From: Amylostereum areolatum
Taxonomy: Eukaryota > Basidiomycota > Agaricomycetes > Russulales > Stereaceae
Assembly (NCBI GenBank): GCA_012932865.1
Contig: SAXG01000023.1
Span: 186,001 to 250,000, forward strand
Length of the DNA stretch: 64,000 bases
Direction of reading: 5' to 3'
A model generated the notes under the pieces. The model saw nothing but the letters and a program-made list of their open reading frames with translations, did no database searches and was not told the DNA's origin. Every line of letters begins with the position of its first letter. The stretch's first letter is position 1. This document shows, in pieces, positions 46,750 to 56,118 of this stretch. Both the position numbers and the translations under genes were made by a program.

Positions 46750-47055
46750 GATTGGTTCGTCGAGGTTGGAGAAGTCTTCGTCGGTGACAGGCGGTAGGGC
46801 GGAGGCGGCGATGAGGTTGAAGTCGGCTTCAGTGAGGTCGTCTTGGCTTTCGTTGGCGAAGTACCAACTGATGCCACTTGTTTGGGTTGCTACGAAGGCG
46901 ACTTCGACAGTGGTGTCTCCGAGTTGGACAAAGAAGTCGTTTCCTCGTTCAGTGAAGCCTAGAGGGAGGGGATATATGTAGCAGTTTTCGTCCTCAACGT
47001 CGGTGTCGGAGTCAGAACTGGAGTCGGAGCCGTTGAGTCCGAACGAGGGAATTGT

Positions 47056-47457
47056 TTATAAGTGGGTGAGGTCGATGACCTCTGGCTGGGTGAGGTCGAT
47101 GACCTCTGGCTCTGGTGTGGGGCTGGGGGTGTTGCCTGGTGTAAGGAGGCGGTGGGTGTGTCGAGTGTCTACTGGTATTTTCTCGTTGGGCGCGTAGAAG
47201 GATTTTGGGGGTTGCTCGAGTTTGTAGCGGTAGGTGACGTATAGGCAGGAGTAGACGTAGAGGTTTCCGTTTCCTTGTTCGCTTATTTTGAGGCGATAGA
47301 AGTGGATGTCTATGATGGAGTCTTCAAGTTCTTCTACACCGAGGGCGACCTTCCAATTGTGCCAGGCCCAAGGGTCTTTAGATTCGTTGATGAGGGAGAT
47401 GATAGCGTCGTGGCTGATGGGGATGAATTCTTGTACTTGCGAGCGCCAATCTTCCAT
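47056..47457 (-). CDS. pre-gag open reading frame of gypsy A with tandem VIDLT motifs
   Basis: A 133-codon frame starts at ATG 47457 (MEDWRSQVQEFIPISHDAII) and ends at TAA 47058-47056, in the same frame as gag. It contains NESKDPWAWHNWKVALGVEE and a hydrophobic YVYSCLYVTYRYKLE segment. It ends in a 27-base tandem duplication encoding PEVIDLTQPEVIDLTHL. V-I-D-L-T is the classic core of SUMO-interacting motifs. The stop codon is the only thing separating it from the open frame that leads into gag. Its family is not recognised. Confidence 0.55.
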   Translation of the reverse strand: MEDWRSQVQEFIPISHDAIISLINESKDPWAWHNWKVALGVEELEDSIIDIHFYRLKISEQGNGNLYVYSCLYVTYRYKLEQPPKSFYAPNEKIPVDTRHTHRLLTPGNTPSPTPEPEVIDLTQPEVIDLTHL

Positions 47458-47928
47458 GCACGAGCCCCCAGTCGAAATGGTTACTCTGTGCGGCAAGGGA
47501 AGATTTTGTCGAGGGAAGGTGGTTCTGTTATGAGATCGCAAGACGGTCTGCCTCAGTCTTCTCGACCTGTTGGCTGTCTCTTCGTCTAGGGGACACGAGC
47601 CCAAAGACTTCCTAAACCGCTTTCCTTTCGCCGCTTTTACTCGTTTCCTACACCAAAGGTGCACCTTCTACTGTCACCTCTGAGCTTTCAACTCCTGGTA
47701 TTGGAGAGTCTCGAGTAGGTGTAACGTTTCGAGGAAACGTCAAGCCGGCACCGGTATACGTGCGCACGACCACAATGTCAGGGTAACGAGTCGCGTACTC
47801 TGGGGGCAACGGTCTAGGGCGGCACGGGGGAAGAACAAGGTCAGTACCAGACGGGTACTACTACTACTATGCTACAGTACGTAGGGACGGTCGTAGGGTG
47901 GTGCAAGAGTAAACAGATCTCGAGCTTA
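47458..47928 (-). other. 5' leader of gypsy A
   Basis: This lies between the 5' LTR (ending at 47929 on the coding strand) and the pre-gag ATG. A longer open frame without ATG extends back to about 47664. I could not identify a convincing tRNA primer-binding site next to the LTR. Confidence 0.5.
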
Positions 47929-48385
47929 TGTCAGCAACGACTAGTGCGACAGCACCAAGTTACGACAAAGCTGACAGAGGAAGAGGACGACAGAGGGGAG
48001 CCGATCAGACACGGCGACAGACAAGGGAAAGCAAGCAAAGTCGGTAGAATTGACTAGCTCGAGATAAGGAATATGTACAGCGAGAGCGAGCCTTATATAC
48101 ACAAGAGGAGAGAGACTTAGGTAAGCAACCAATACACGGCGATCAGTAAGCAGACCAAGTATAAGTAAGCAGTCGTATGTAAAAGAGCACAGCATGAGTC
48201 AGTATCGTACAGCATGAGTCAAGAGAAAGGAGTCAGACCCGGACCGAGATGAGTCACGTGGGTCCGGGCGGGATATAGATGAGCCGGGTCCGGGCCAAGG
48301 TGGAGCCGGACCGGTGATAAGTCGATAAGTCCTAAAGCGTGTAACCGATGTAAAGTAAAAAGAAAATTATAGACCGTTCATGACA
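47929..48385 (-). repeat. 5' LTR of gypsy element A
   Basis: This is 457 bases, apparently identical to 40872-41328, flanked on the right by GGAAC. In the minus-strand orientation it is the promoter-bearing LTR. Confidence 0.95.
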
Positions 48386-51300
48386 GGAACGCACAGGGCG
48401 GGGCGCATTTGGATGGCGTTTGTGGAAGGCGTCGATCATGTCGGTGACCTTTGAGAGCGAGGAGCGAGGGAGCCAGGTATTCTCGGAGTCAGGATAGCCT
48501 GCCCACTTGACGAGGTATTGTATGCCTTTCTTGTTGCGGGTCGGCTTCGAGTCGATGATGTCTTCAACGTCATATTCTTCTTCGTCGCCAACGAGGTCAG
48601 GTGGTGGTTGTTCATAGTTTGGACCATGTGCCGTTGTCTCCTTGTACGTGGTGAGCAGCGAAGCATGGAAGACTGGGTGAATTCTCCACGTCTTCGGCAG
48701 CTTCAGGCGGTAGTTCACTGGGCTAATGACGTCAACGATCTCGAAGGGTCCAAATCGTTTGGCAACAAGCTTAGCTTTCGGCCTCGTCGTCTTCAGGTTT
48801 TTGCCTTCGAGCCAGACCTTGTCTCCAATGGCGAACAGTGTCGATTTGCTGATCGTGTCACCATTGTAGTGCTTCATTAAGTCCGATGCGAGGGCAAGGC
48901 TGGCTTTGATCTCTTGTCGGACTTCTTCAAGTTGACGGAGGCGTTCTTCAACTGCAGGGACCTTTGAGGATGGGTTTACGGATGGGTACATCTTGGGGAG
49001 GAAGCCGTAGAGGACTTCAAAGGGAGCCTTTCCAGTAGCTGCATGGGTGCGAGAGTTGTGAGAAAACTCGAAGAAGGGCAACCACTTCACCCAGTCATCT
49101 TGATGGTAGTTGCAGAATACTCGCAGAAACTGCTCGAGGTTCTGGTTCTCGCGTTCGGTTTGACCGTCTGTCTGTGGGTGATACGCTGTGCTGAGGGCGG
49201 ACTTGATCCCGAGCTTCTCGTTGAGTGTACGCATCACCTGTCCAGCAAATTGGGGTCCACGATCCGAGATGATCTTGTCTGCTAAGCCGTAGTGTCGGTA
49301 TACCTTATCGAAGAGAATGTCGGCCGTGCCATCGCTGGTGATCTTCGTTGTACATGGGGTGGTAACCACCATCTTGGTGAGGCGATCGACCACGACATTG
49401 ACGGCGTTATAGCCTTCGCAGTCAGGGAGTTCGACGATGAAGTCGGTGGAGATGACGCCAAATGGTCGATCGGGTACTTCGTTTGGGATCATGTCGACGT
49501 GGGGTCGGCTGCTCTGTGTCTTCGTCGACTGGCAGGTTGCGCATCCTGCTACAAAGTCGCGGACAAAGACAGACATGCCAGGCCACCAATATTCACGACT
49601 CACAAGCTCGTAAGTCTTGAAGCGACCGGGGTGTCCAGCCAGGGGCGATTCATGGTACATTTTGACAATGTCGCGTCGCAACTCGTCATCTGCAGGGACA
49701 TATACCTTTCCTCTAAACAGGACCAGGCCTTCTTCGTAGTTCCACTCTTGAAGGTTCTTGACGAGTGTACGTGGTCCGTTTCGCAAGATGGCGTCCAGGG
49801 CTTGAACGACCTCGATGTCCTTGGTTTTGCAGTCGCGGATACGTCGTTGGAGTTCGACATCACCGAGGGAGGTTACTGCTCCTGGCCTTGTTGCGCGTAC
49901 TTGGAAGTACTTGGGGTCAAGCAAGACGCGCTCCTTGTTGTCGTTTTCAACACCATCCTTGTGATCGGGTCGTCGAGACATTGGATCCGGGCGGTGGGAA
50001 ATTCCTGGTTTATGAACGAGCGAGAAGTCAAATCGAGTGAGGAATAGAGCCCAACGTGCCTGTCGGCGGCTCAGCTTCTGTGCCGTCTTGAAGTGCTCCA
50101 GGTTCTTGTGATCTGTCCAGATTTCGACGGTGTCGGGGGCGCCTTCGAGGTAGTGGCGCCAGGCTTCAAGCGCACGGATGATCGCAAGCAGCTCCTTGTC
50201 GTAGATGTCGTAGTTCCGTTCTGGTTCCGATAGGGCCTTGGACAGATACGCCACTGGATGCCAGTGACCGTCGTCGCCTTTCTGCGAGAGTATACCTCCA
50301 GTAGCAAAGTCCGAGGCATCGACTTCGACGAGGTAAGGCTTCTTTGGGTCGGGCATGACCAAGACGGGGGAGGAAGTAAATGCAGCTTTCAGTGCGTCAA
50401 ACGCAGTTTGGCAGTCCGTCGACCAGTCCCATGTGCAGTCCTTCTTTGTCAGATCAAATAGGGGCCGTGCCACCTTGGAGAAGTCCTTGATGAAACGTCG
50501 GTAGAAGTTGCCAAAGCCGAGGAAGGATTGCACATCTTTGACCGTTCGTGGTGTCGGCCAGTCCTGAATACCTGCTACCTTGACGGGGTCCATAGCGATC
50601 TTGTCGTGCGAGATGATGAGTCCGAGGTATTCGACAGAGTCTTGTTCAAAGACGCATTTCTCCGGTTTGAGGAAGAGGTCGTTGTCTTGCAAACGCTGCA
50701 GAACCTGCCGCACTATGGCACGGTGTTCATCCATGGTGCGAGTGAACACCAAGATGTCGTCCATGTAGATGATGACCTTGCCCGAGTCGATGAGATCCTT
50801 GAACAGTTCATTCATCATTGCCTGAAATGTCGCAGGGGAGTTCATAAGCCCAAAAAACATCACCGTAGGTTCGAAGAGACCGCGATTCGTCTTGAACGCA
50901 GCCTTCCACTCGTCGCCTTCCTTGATGCGGACATTGTTGTAGCCCCAGCGAACATCCATCTTGGAGAAGATCTTTGCACCTTTGAGACGGTCGACAATTT
51001 CAGAGATCAGTGGCAAGGGATATTCATTCTTGACAGTGCCCTTGTTTAATTCTCGATAGTCCTGTACAGGACGCAGCTTTCCATCCTTTTTCTTCACAAA
51101 GAAGAACGGACTCGCCTGAGGTGACTTCGATGGGCGGATATAGCCCTTCTTCAGGTGGTCGTCGAGGAAGGTGTCGAGTTCGATCTGCTCGGAAGGTGAG
51201 AGGGGGTAGATCTTGCACGGTTTGGGTTCAAAGCCGTCTTTCATGTCGATAGCATGGTCCCATGGCCGTCGGTCAGGAAGTCGCTCGGAGGTTTTCTTGT

Positions 51301-52321
51301 CGAATACAGGCGCAAAGTCGCGGTACGGCAGGGGGACTAAGTCTTCAAAGGTTTGCGGGCGTGCGTTCTCTTTTGAATGTTCTGCAAGCTCCTGCGCTTT
51401 TGTAAAGCCCGCGCGGATGGGTATTGCATCTGGATTAGGACCATCGGTTTCAGGGAGGATTCCGGCGCGGCGTAGTCCATTGATCTCCCAGTCTCGGAAT
51501 ACCATGGGCCGCTCGTCGTCGTCTTCAGTGAAGAGTCGTGCGGGTAGAGGGGAGCGATGGACCATGCGGACGCGAACACCTTTGACTCTGCGTGCAGGAA
51601 TAACATAAGTGGGGACTGGGGTCCAGGACACATATGTCGGCTCTGGGAAGGGATCGTCCACGACGAGGGGTGTCCTCGGGGTTTTACCTGCTTCAACCTT
51701 ACGCTGTGATTGGACCGATGATGGTTTCCGTGGCTTGGTTGCGAGGTTCGTCACAGGAGGTTTGGACAGAGTGCACGAGGGAGGGCAGCGGAGCATGTCA
51801 ACACGGTCTCGTTGCCAGTCTATGGTGGGATTGTGCTCGTCGAGCCAGTCTGTTCCAAGGATCATGTCATGATCGCCGATGTCGGTGATGAAGAACTCAG
51901 CTTCTTCCTCATGGTACGCCTTTGAATCTTGCGAGTATATCCGGATCCGCTGGGTCGTTGTGTCGCGTACCCAGCCCATGACATTCTCGGTGCCATCCAC
52001 ATTACGCACGGGGAACGGGTTTTCTAGTTTTCTTGTGGTGAGCTTCTTGCGTTCAACGAAGCTTCGGTTCAGGATAATTCCTTCTGCGCCGCTATCAAGC
52101 AGCGCGTCTGCGTCGATTTCTCTTTTGGTAACTCGTCCGATCAGCTTGACTTTGAGCGTGATCGATGGTGTTTGCCTGTTCTTGGTGACAGTAGACAGAT
52201 ACAAACACGGGGGATACGATTGCTCACAGGTATGCATGGATGATAATACAGCGAAACGATTCGACGATGATACCAAAAGTCCTTTGCCTCCACCAGACGA
52301 CGCGACTGGGGGGCGTTTCAA
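48386..52321 (-). pseudogene. pol polyprotein of gypsy B, main part (truncated by gypsy A)
   Basis: The chromodomain Ty3/gypsy pol is open throughout. Protease DALLDSGAEGIIL; reverse transcriptase FSKMDVRWGYNNVRIKEGDE and VIIYMDDILVFTRT; RNase H DKELLAIIRALEAW; integrase zinc finger (AGHPGRFKTYELVSREYWWP ... CATCQSTK) and core (TAYHPQTDGQTEREN); chromodomain (YDVEDIIDSKPTRNKKGIQY, LVKWAGYPDSENTWLP). The frame runs through VRS into the LTR of gypsy A; its last codons are at 40871-40711. Apart from that insertion I see no disabling change. It is related to gypsy A pol but clearly a different lineage. Confidence 0.9.
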
Positions 52322-52327
52322 AAATCC
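52318..52327 (-). promoter_or_regulatory. probable -1 frameshift site, gag-pol of gypsy B
   Basis: The coding strand reads GGATTTTTGA. Gag stops at the TGA while pol continues in the -1 frame, exactly as in gypsy A. Confidence 0.55.
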
Positions 52328-53343
52328 TGCGATTCCAGGATGTCCTTCAACAGCGCTACTGCCTGCTCCTTGCCTTCCGCGTCCAGATCCTTCAGCTGGC
52401 GAGTGATCGCCGCGATGGTTTTGGATGGGTCGGGAGCTGCTTTCGCAGTGGACGGAGCCGTGTTCGTTGGCAGGGGAGGGGCCTTGGACCCAGTCTCTAC
52501 TGCGCCCACCCGTCGCGCGCTCGAGTCGCGGTTGGGGCAGTCGCGAGAGACGTGACCGGCTTGTCGACACATGAAGCACTTGCCTTCGCGCATCATCTTT
52601 GCGCGCTCGTCGTCCGTCAGCTTTGCAGGGCGGGTCGAGGTGTTGGTGAAGGCACCGACTCGGCGCGACGAGGAGTCGTTGGTTGAACCGTTCGAGGTGA
52701 GCGCGACAGCCCCCTTGGACTGACTGCTCTTCCTCTCCGGGTTCTCTTCGAGCCACTGGTGGTTGATGCGGCGGGCGCGCTCCTTCCACTCCGCGAGCTT
52801 GGTGGGGAACGGGTACGACCGGGCCACCTGCTTGCCGAGGTCACGCTGAAGTCCCTTCTTGAAAAAGTGGATTAGCGCCTCGTCGTCGTACGCTGACATG
52901 GTTGCCAGCATCTCAAACTCGGTGATAAAGTCAGTGACGTCCCGGGTGGTCATCGCGAGCTCGTTGATCTTACGCTGAGCCTCTATCTTCGGGTCGACGG
53001 GCACGAAGTCTTTGCCAAACCTCTCGAAGAGCTCTTTGTAGGAGCTATAGTGGAGTGTTGGGGGCGTGGGGTCGAGGGCGTCGGCGTCTTCCTTCTCGTC
53101 TTCGTCGGCGAAGAGTTCCATGCGGCGATGCGTGGCCCAGGCTTTCGCTGTGTCGTCCTCCATCAGGCTGAGGAGAAGCATCATCTTGGCGTCATCTGTG
53201 GCATAAACATCCTTGTTAACGCGCAGGAACATGCGGAGCTCGAGGGAGAACCGGAGGGTGTCGCGTCTATCGCCTTTGAATGGCTTTGGCTTGGGGCCGA
53301 TCTCCCGCTTGGAGACGGCAGGTTTGGATTCGGCGTCGGACAT
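52318..53343 (-). CDS. gag protein of gypsy B
   Basis: This is a gag precursor with first in-frame ATG at 53343 (MSDAESKPAVSKREIG). The capsid region includes RFSLELRMFLRVNKDVYATD and RINHQWLEENPERKSSQSKG. The CCHC knuckle is CFMCRQAGHVSRDC. It ends ILESQDF at 52318. The frame remains open without any ATG for another 197 codons upstream (WYFDDRDEQPYVEESDFATA and others) to a TAG at 53937-53935. The real product may therefore start upstream. Confidence 0.85.
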   Translation of the reverse strand: MSDAESKPAVSKREIGPKPKPFKGDRRDTLRFSLELRMFLRVNKDVYATDDAKMMLLLSLMEDDTAKAWATHRRMELFADEDEKEDADALDPTPPTLHYSSYKELFERFGKDFVPVDPKIEAQRKINELAMTTRDVTDFITEFEMLATMSAYDDEALIHFFKKGLQRDLGKQVARSYPFPTKLAEWKERARRINHQWLEENPERKSSQSKGAVALTSNGSTNDSSSRRVGAFTNTSTRPAKLTDDERAKMMREGKCFMCRQAGHVSRDCPNRDSSARRVGAVETGSKAPPLPTNTAPSTAKAAPDPSKTIAAITRQLKDLDAEGKEQAVALLKDILESQDF

Positions 53344-53934
53344 CTTGTCGAAGGGGAGGGGGACGGTGAGGGATTGGGCGAGTTCTTGATCAAGGCGGCG
53401 TAGGGTTTCTCGTCGGTGTTCTTCTGCTTCTTCAACTTCGTCCTCAACTTGTTTTGCGACAAGGAAGTCGGCGGGGGTGAGGAATTGCTGGTTATGATGC
53501 CACGACCAGTGATCTTGGACGGGACTGAACGAAGTGGGCTGCCACTCAACTACTGATCGTCCTGGGGTTCCGTTCTTGTTCCGTCTATAGGCGTACCACT
53601 TCCCAGTTGTGTCGTTGTGGTTGATCCCTTCTGGGACTTCGATTACAGTACGTCGACGGGGTGGGGGCGAGTTGGTCGGAGGGGGGTTCAGGAAGCGCTG
53701 TAGAACGTCCGCAGCGGTGGCAAAATCCGATTCTTCGACGTAGGGTTGTTCGTCGCGGTCGTCGAAGTACCAGTCTCGACGTTGCCGGTTTGGTTCGTCG
53801 TGCAGCCAACGTACGGATTCCTTAGTCTGCTGCGAGGTGAGGATATAGTACTCTTCAGGACAGTAGTCTCGAAAGACGCCTGGGGGAAGGTTCAGGGTGG
53901 GGGGACGAGGGGCTGTGGAGGACGTGATGATGGT

Positions 53935-54551
53935 CTAGAAGAAGTCCGCCGCGATGGGGCGACGGCCGAGGAGTTTCTGGGTGAGGTAGCCGGCTTTTAC
54001 TGCCTGGCGGATCTTATGTTCGTGGTGGCGGCGACGAAGGGTCTTACCCTTGATGGTGGGACGGAGGACTGGTGGCGGGGTGGATTCGGGGGTCCGACGG
54101 TTAAACTGGGAGACAGAGGTGAAACTGGTTTGGATGATCGGGTTGGGGGCGTCTTGGATGAGGTATGTGTGGTAGGTGGGGGCGTGGAGGGTGAATTCAA
54201 GGCGTTCGAGATCTACGTTGATGCACGTAGTGATCCGGACGTATAGGGCGAGGACGACAGTACCGTGATCCTTGTGCCACCTCCACTCGAAGATGCGGAA
54301 GTTGAGGCCGTGCGCGGTCCAGGGATCTTTCTTGCAGAGGTTCTGTACGGGGACGAGGCAGTTGACGGTGACGGCGTCGGACCAAGGGTAGGGGAGTGGT
54401 GCGTCGTCGCGGGGGGTGATCGGCTTTCCGTTGAACGGGAGGAAGACCGGTGCGTTCGGGAGGTCCGTGGTGGGAGTTTTTAACGTCGTAGAGACGGCAG
54501 AGGTAGATGGAGAGAGGGGTGCGAGGTAGGCGTAGGGGTAGACTGTCCAGG
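53935..54551 (-). other. ATG-less pre-gag open frame of gypsy B
   Basis: From the inner LTR edge (54551) to a TAG at 53937-53935 the gag frame is completely open for about 205 codons and contains no Met codon. It reads as natural protein (LPYPWSDAVTVNCLVPVQNL, CKKDPWTAHGLNFRIFEWRW, LERLEFTLHAPTYHTYLIQD). The KDPW...H stretch resembles one in the pre-gag frame of gypsy A. Start site and mode of expression are unknown. Confidence 0.5.
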
Positions 54552-54971
54552 TGTCAGAAAAACAGTTTATGAGACCGATGAACCGCCTAAGTCGCGATGA
54601 TGGGAGGAGCGAGAAGAAAATAGATTTGAGAGTGCCAGGGTCTAGGGTAGTGCAACGTGCGCTACAGTACCGTATGACGAGATGGACAGTCTAGGGAAAA
54701 GGGAAGAGAAACACTGTCCTTATATACAAGTGGGAACGATGGTGCGATGCGATGTGATAGTGGTGCGAGTGGGGGGAACAATAGGAAAGGAGTCATGGGG
54801 CGGAGGACGAAGGTCCGGAGCAGTGATGTCATAGATAAGGATGCGGAACCCCGCTCGGAAGTCCGGGCAATGATGTCATTGAAGCATGTGATGCGAGGGA
54901 AAGTCATGTGCCGTGACACGTCGCGTGTACGAGGTCTGCAAACGAAGAGAGAAATGGAGCGATCCGTGACA
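54552..54971 (-). repeat. 5' LTR of gypsy element B
   Basis: This is 420 bases, differing from 40359-40778 at about six positions. It is followed by the duplicated target CTCCA (54972-54976). Confidence 0.92.
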
Positions 54972-54976
54972 CTCCA

Positions 54977-55905
54977 TATGTGACATGTCGAACTCAGTGT
55001 ACACCGTTGCGTTGGGCTTCTTGCTGATCGCACTGACAACACCTGCCCAGTCGGCATTGTTGTCAACTGTTGATGCTGCAGACTTCCTACTCGTATAATA
55101 TATCAGACAATGAATGTACAAGGAACAAGAGACGTACGCAATACCGGTCCAGTGCACTACAAATGGCGGCCCGTTCTCCCCCACGATGAACTGACCATCT
55201 AAGCCATGCGCAATCAACATCTTCTCAACGATCTCCACACATGTCGTTGTAGCCCCAAGCGGGGTGGTGATAGTCTTCGAGGATTTAGTTGTTCTTGTTT
55301 GTCCTGGGGCTGTGAACACAATCGTGATGACGACGGTGCGACCTTATATCATCATTAGTTCTTAGCGTAGGCACAAAGATAACCTGAGAGATACCTTCGC
55401 GTTCATTACGACATGGTGCCGCCACCACTGCCGCCGCCTGACGAGGTGCCGCTGCTGGACTGCCGCGGCTTGGTGCGCCTGCTGGCGTGCGTGGGGCATT
55501 CTGGGTCTGGGGTTGAGGAGCCGGGGGAGCAGGACCATGTTCTTGACGTGGGGGAGTGTGTGCAGCAACAGCTTGCGCGCGCTGTGCATGCTCGAGAGCC
55601 TGCTCGCGGGCTTCTTGTTCTTGTGCGGAGATGCGGGCCAGCAGGTATGTGCGGTGGTCTGGAGGGAGCTGATTGATAGCGGCTGCACGAACCTCTTCTA
55701 TTTTTTCATGGCTGTGGTAGAAGGTCGGAGGATCCACTGCGCCGTCTGAGTGGTAGTTAGCAATATGCATTTTTCGGGGCCAACCCCAAGCCTGTCACTC
55801 ACCAACCCATGCTGGCTCTGTAACCCAGACCTGTGAGACCTGATACCTCCTTCGTACTCCATTGGCAGTCTGTAGCTCGACGACGAGGGGAAAGACGGGG
55901 TCCAT
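54977..55905 (-). pseudogene. passenger gene of the Tc1/mariner element, 5' part
   Basis: The ATG at 55905 opens MDPVFPLVVELQTANGVRRR, then YQVSQVWVTEPAWVG. After a clean GTGAGT intron comes DGAVDPPTFYHSHEKIEEVR, then RTYLLARISAQEQEAREQAL. An Ala/Pro/Gln-rich linker follows. The next exons read VVITIVFTAPGQTRTTKSSK, LGATTTCVEIVEKMLIAHGL, and VGENGPPFVVHWTGI. The last is NADWAGVVSAISKKPNATVY ending DMSHME, where gypsy B entered; the next codons (PFRSRIR) are at 40358. The gene lies wholly inside the Tc1 terminal repeats and faces the transposase. Its function is unknown. Confidence 0.65.
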
Positions 55906-56032
55906 GACTCGGATGTAGGTGAGAGCGGACAAGGAAGTGCCAGCTCGACGACCCGACGCGTCGCGCTGCCGTTATGTCACTCAGTCACACCGGGATCACA
56001 CATCAGTCACTGTACCTCATTGCTGCGCATTC

Positions 56033-56109
56033 CCGCATTTGGCAGGTTGTTTGGTCGTACAAACAACGAAATCGCGCCCGCGGATTCCGGAATCTTATGC
56101 AAAGCACTG
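56033..56109 (-). repeat. right terminal inverted repeat of the Tc1/mariner element
   Basis: This is the reverse complement of 30898-30974 with one mismatch, followed by the TA target duplication. Confidence 0.92.
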
Positions 56110-56118
56110 TATCATCTG

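Larger units (their letters stand above)
40872..48385 (-). mobile_element. Ty3/gypsy LTR retrotransposon A (younger), 7,514 bp, complete
   Basis: It is bounded by 457-bp LTRs (40872-41328 and 47929-48385) in which I saw no difference, flanked by a perfect GGAAC duplication (40867-40871 and 48386-48390). The coding direction is minus: pre-gag frame, gag, then pol with protease, reverse transcriptase, RNase H, integrase and chromodomain. It is inserted near the 3' end of gypsy B pol. One in-frame TGA breaks pol. Confidence 0.94.
40359..54971 (-). mobile_element. Ty3/gypsy LTR retrotransposon B (older), minus orientation, nested host
   Basis: The LTRs are 420 bp (40359-40778 and 54552-54971), flanked by a perfect 5-bp duplication CTCCA (40354-40358 and 54972-54976). 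The LTRs begin and end TGTCA/TGACA. About six differences, mostly C/T transitions at CpG, are visible between the two LTRs. Removing the younger insertion (40872-48385 plus one GGAAC) leaves an element of about 7.1 kb with a pre-gag frame, gag, and an otherwise open pol with chromodomain. Confidence 0.92.
30898..56109 (+). mobile_element. Tc1/mariner (IS630-like) transposon carrying nested insertions
   Basis: The outer element has 77-bp terminal inverted repeats (30898-30974 and 56033-56109) with one mismatch, starting CAGTGCTTTGCATAAG, flanked on both sides by TA (30896-30897 and 56110-56111). TA is the target duplication typical of this superfamily. Inside are a plus-strand IS630-type transposase and a convergent minus-strand passenger gene whose 3' ends are only 26 bases apart. 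Three insertions (Plavaka 31832-38939; gypsy 40359-54971, itself hosting gypsy 40872-48385) inflate it to 25.2 kb. Without them and their duplicated target bases the element is about 3.48 kb. Confidence 0.88.

Noticed and set aside
41878..53500. Plus-strand open frames across both gypsy elements
   Set aside because: They are antisense shadows of gag and pol and contain no family motifs of their own.
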